This document shows, piece after piece, positions 4,568-6,371 of a stretch of DNA of 6,371 nucleotides. Under the pieces are notes generated by a model. It worked only from the letters and a program-made list of their open reading frames with translations. It had not been told where the DNA came from and did not search any database. The DNA comes from Candidatus Omnitrophota bacterium (GTDB lineage Bacteria > Omnitrophota > Gorgyraeia > Zapsychrales > Zapsychraceae): positions 1-6,371 of the forward strand of contig JAGYNW010000119.1 in the NCBI GenBank assembly GCA_018399915.1, read 5' to 3'. Made by a program: the position numbers and the translations under genes. Every line of letters starts with the position of its first letter. Within the stretch, counting starts at the first letter, position 1.

Positions 4568-6163
4568 TTAACCAAGATAGCGTACGGCCAGCATTGTAAT
4601 ATCGTCGGATTGTTGAGCCCCATTGGCAAACATCTTAATTTCATTTCTTAACTGGGAAATGATGTCTCTTATATTTTGATCTTTCAATTTCGTGAGGCTT
4701 TTACTTAATTTCGCTTCCGAGAATTGTTCTTGCTTTTGGTTCATTGCCTCGGTTACTCCGTCAGTATAAAGAAAGATCATATCCCCGGAGTTGAGTTTCA
4801 TTTGTTTTTGTTCTAATTTCGTGTTTTCCATGACTCCTACGACAAAACCGCCAGGAACCTTAATATAGTCAAAGCAGCCTTTTCTTTCGCAATCAGGGTC
4901 AACTTTTGTGCAGGTGAGGCATCCGTCCTTATCGCAAAGTAAAGGAGGATTGTGACCTGCATTGCAGAATTGTAATTCTCCGGTTTCAATATCCATAATC
5001 ACGCAAAAAACAGTCACGAACTGACAAGTGGAATTGTCAGGGCAGATGATATTGTTGACACGGGAAAGGATTTCATCTGTGCCTACACCGCGTTTAGCCT
5101 CATTTTTGATCAGTGTGCGGGTAATCGTCATAAAAAGCGCTGCCGGAACGCCTTTTCCTGAGACGTCACCGATCACAAAACAGAGGCGTTTTTCATCAAC
5201 AAAAAAGAAATCATAGAAATCGCCCCCGACTTCCTTTGCCGGTTCGATAAAGGCAAACAGCTCAAATTCTTTTCTTTCAGGAAACACATTCGGGATCATA
5301 CTCATTTGAATTTCCTGCGCGATACGAAGTTCGCTTTGGATACGCTCACGGGCCGCGGTTTCTTTTTGCAAATTTTCCATAAACCGTTTGACCGATAACT
5401 GGATCAGATCAATCGCGGAAGTAGGATCTTTCCCGAAGAACTTAATGACTTCATCTTTCCCCATTGTGTATGTGACAAGGTCTTCCTCGCATAATGCGGA
5501 TGCGGTACGCTGTTTATTAGGAGAAAAAATTCCCATTTCGCCTATGACTTCACATTTGTGTATGATTTTTTTAATTTCTATCAAATTCACGGAACCTGCG
5601 GCAATATAGAACATCCTGTCAGCATCATCGCCTTTTTTAAAAAGCCAATCGCCTTTTTTAAAGGTTTCTTTCTTCATGTATTCAATGGGCCAACGGCAGG
5701 TGCAAGTGCCTTCTTCTGGTTTTGATTTCTTTGCATCGCAGTGAGTCTCTTTCGGGTGACAGGAATTATATTTGATTAAAGTGAGAATATTTTTGTCATC
5801 AACCCGCTTGTATTTAACATCGTCCATTATTTCCTTTATCATAAATATCCCGAGGCCGCCCACTTTTCTCTCTTCGATAGGCACTAAAATATCCGGATCG
5901 GGAATAGACAAAGGGTCAAAGGGAATGCCTTCATCCATAATGGTGATTTCAATAGAGTTTTCTTTGTTGTCACACTGGATCTCTACATCGCCAGTATTAG
6001 GGGTGTACGCATAATTGATCACATTGACCAATGCTTCCTCAGAAGCAAGTTGAATTTTATTGGTTTGTTCTTCGGTGAACCCTTGTCTTGAAGCGGCTTC
6101 CCGAATATAATCAAACATTTTTTTCAGGTTTTCTAACTTTGCTGGCAGTTTTAAGTTTTCCAT
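4568..6163 (-). CDS. Tri-domain partner-switch protein: HATPase - cNMP-binding - PP2C (RsbU/SpoIIE-type) phosphatase
   Basis: This is a 531-residue soluble signalling protein. Residues 1-132 form an RsbW-like ATPase: the N box has Glu43 and Asn47, Asp77 lies in DEGIPFDP, and GGLGIFMIKE starts at 102. Residues about 158-265 are a cyclic-nucleotide-binding domain with GEMGIF and Arg219 in QRTASA, the usual phosphate-binding arginine. A helical linker leads to a SpoIIE-type PP2C domain from about 278, with ELRIAQEIQMSMIP, GGDFYD (Asp315, Asp318), GDVSGKG (Asp333), NAGHNPP, YTDGVTEA (Asp468) and DDITM (Asp520/521) as metal-site motifs. RsbU-type enzymes dephosphorylate STAS proteins and RsbW-type domains phosphorylate them; the STAS gene lies 40 bases upstream. 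Both activities in one chain, gated by cAMP or cGMP, is inference. The protein is rich in Cys (17), clustered at 135-156 and 410-430, the second cluster being an insertion in the phosphatase domain. AGGA precedes the ATG by five bases. No membrane segment is seen. Confidence 0.93.
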   Translation of the reverse strand: MENLKLPAKLENLKKMFDYIREAASRQGFTEEQTNKIQLASEEALVNVINYAYTPNTGDVEIQCDNKENSIEITIMDEGIPFDPLSIPDPDILVPIEERKVGGLGIFMIKEIMDDVKYKRVDDKNILTLIKYNSCHPKETHCDAKKSKPEEGTCTCRWPIEYMKKETFKKGDWLFKKGDDADRMFYIAAGSVNLIEIKKIIHKCEVIGEMGIFSPNKQRTASALCEEDLVTYTMGKDEVIKFFGKDPTSAIDLIQLSVKRFMENLQKETAARERIQSELRIAQEIQMSMIPNVFPERKEFELFAFIEPAKEVGGDFYDFFFVDEKRLCFVIGDVSGKGVPAALFMTITRTLIKNEAKRGVGTDEILSRVNNIICPDNSTCQFVTVFCVIMDIETGELQFCNAGHNPPLLCDKDGCLTCTKVDPDCERKGCFDYIKVPGGFVVGVMENTKLEQKQMKLNSGDMIFLYTDGVTEAMNQKQEQFSEAKLSKSLTKLKDQNIRDIISQLRNEIKMFANGAQQSDDITMLAVRYLG

Positions 6164-6203
6164 ATTTATCCTGGGATTTATTTTGATGCTTTAAAGATTG
6201 TCC

Positions 6204-6371
6204 TTAAAGCTCGTCCTGAATGGTCATGAAATTATCAAGGCCACTCATTTTAATAACGTTTAGAGTCGCGTCAGAGGGTTTGATCAAGAAAATTTGTGCG
6301 TCAACCCCGATTTTCTGTTTTGTAAAAATAATAACTCTTAGGCCTGCGCTTGAAATATATTCCAAGTTACT
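6204..6371 (-). CDS. STAS-domain anti-anti-sigma factor (5' end cut by window edge)
   Basis: The last 55 codons of a gene enter from the right edge and end at TAA (6204-6206). They read NLEYISSAGLRVIIFTKQ, then a loop, then IFLIKPSDATLNVIKMSG and LDNFMTIQDEL. This is the C-terminal half of a STAS domain of the SpoIIAA/RsbV group. The (D/E)YISSAGLR block holds the serine that is phosphorylated in that group; one of the two adjacent serines is the candidate site. When unphosphorylated, such proteins bind an RsbW-type anti-sigma factor and free its target. The gene is 40 bases upstream of the tri-domain kinase/phosphatase, so the pair forms a switch in which that protein likely controls the phosphate on this serine. 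The N-terminal half, start and any promoter are outside the window. Confidence 0.9.
   Translation of the reverse strand, partial: SNLEYISSAGLRVIIFTKQKIGVDAQIFLIKPSDATLNVIKMSGLDNFMTIQDEL

Overview
All supported genes in this window lie on the minus strand, so transcription runs from high to low coordinates. Nine genes are present, seven complete and two cut by the window edges. Gaps between genes are 12 to 87 bases, and most starts have a clear AGGAG-type ribosome binding site. The layout is that of one long operon or two overlapping ones. The sequence is bacterial and moderately AT-rich, and nothing in it fixes a phylum. A partner-switching module with a cyclic-nucleotide-binding phosphatase would suit an environmental bacterium with elaborate stress signalling, but that is a guess. 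I see no tRNA, rRNA, CRISPR array, insertion sequence or phage gene, and no gene-free stretch above 300 bases.

Regulatory end (4568-6371, transcribed first): the C-terminal part of a STAS-domain anti-anti-sigma factor is followed by a 531-residue protein. That protein joins an RsbW-like ATPase/kinase domain, a cyclic-nucleotide-binding domain and an RsbU/SpoIIE-type PP2C phosphatase. The two genes together hold the substrate, a likely kinase and a likely phosphatase of a partner switch. The sigma factor or other final target is not in the window.

Metabolic or protective end (1-4503): in transcription order this holds a 189-residue DJ-1/PfpI protein with the classic Cys-His pair, a DUF1330 protein, a small one-domain cupin, and two tandem 260-residue DJ-1-like paralogs. 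In the paralogs the residue after the presumed nucleophilic Cys is Tyr rather than His. A strong RNA hairpin follows, then a 76-residue tautomerase-superfamily protein with a MIF-like C-terminal half. Last comes a thiamine-diphosphate enzyme of the acetolactate-synthase type, cut at the left edge.

How they may work together (inference): three DJ-1 superfamily proteins, a tautomerase, a cupin, a DUF1330 protein and a ThDP enzyme are all small-molecule catalysts or folds linked to carbonyls, enols and 2-oxo acids. The set reads as an uncharacterised pathway or detoxification module for reactive carbonyl compounds, lying downstream of a stress-type switch. Whether the switch controls these genes is not shown by the sequence. 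The best leads are the paired atypical DJ-1 proteins, the cysteine-rich tri-domain kinase/phosphatase, the MIF-like mini-tautomerase, and the hairpin whose G-U pair points to function in the sense RNA.
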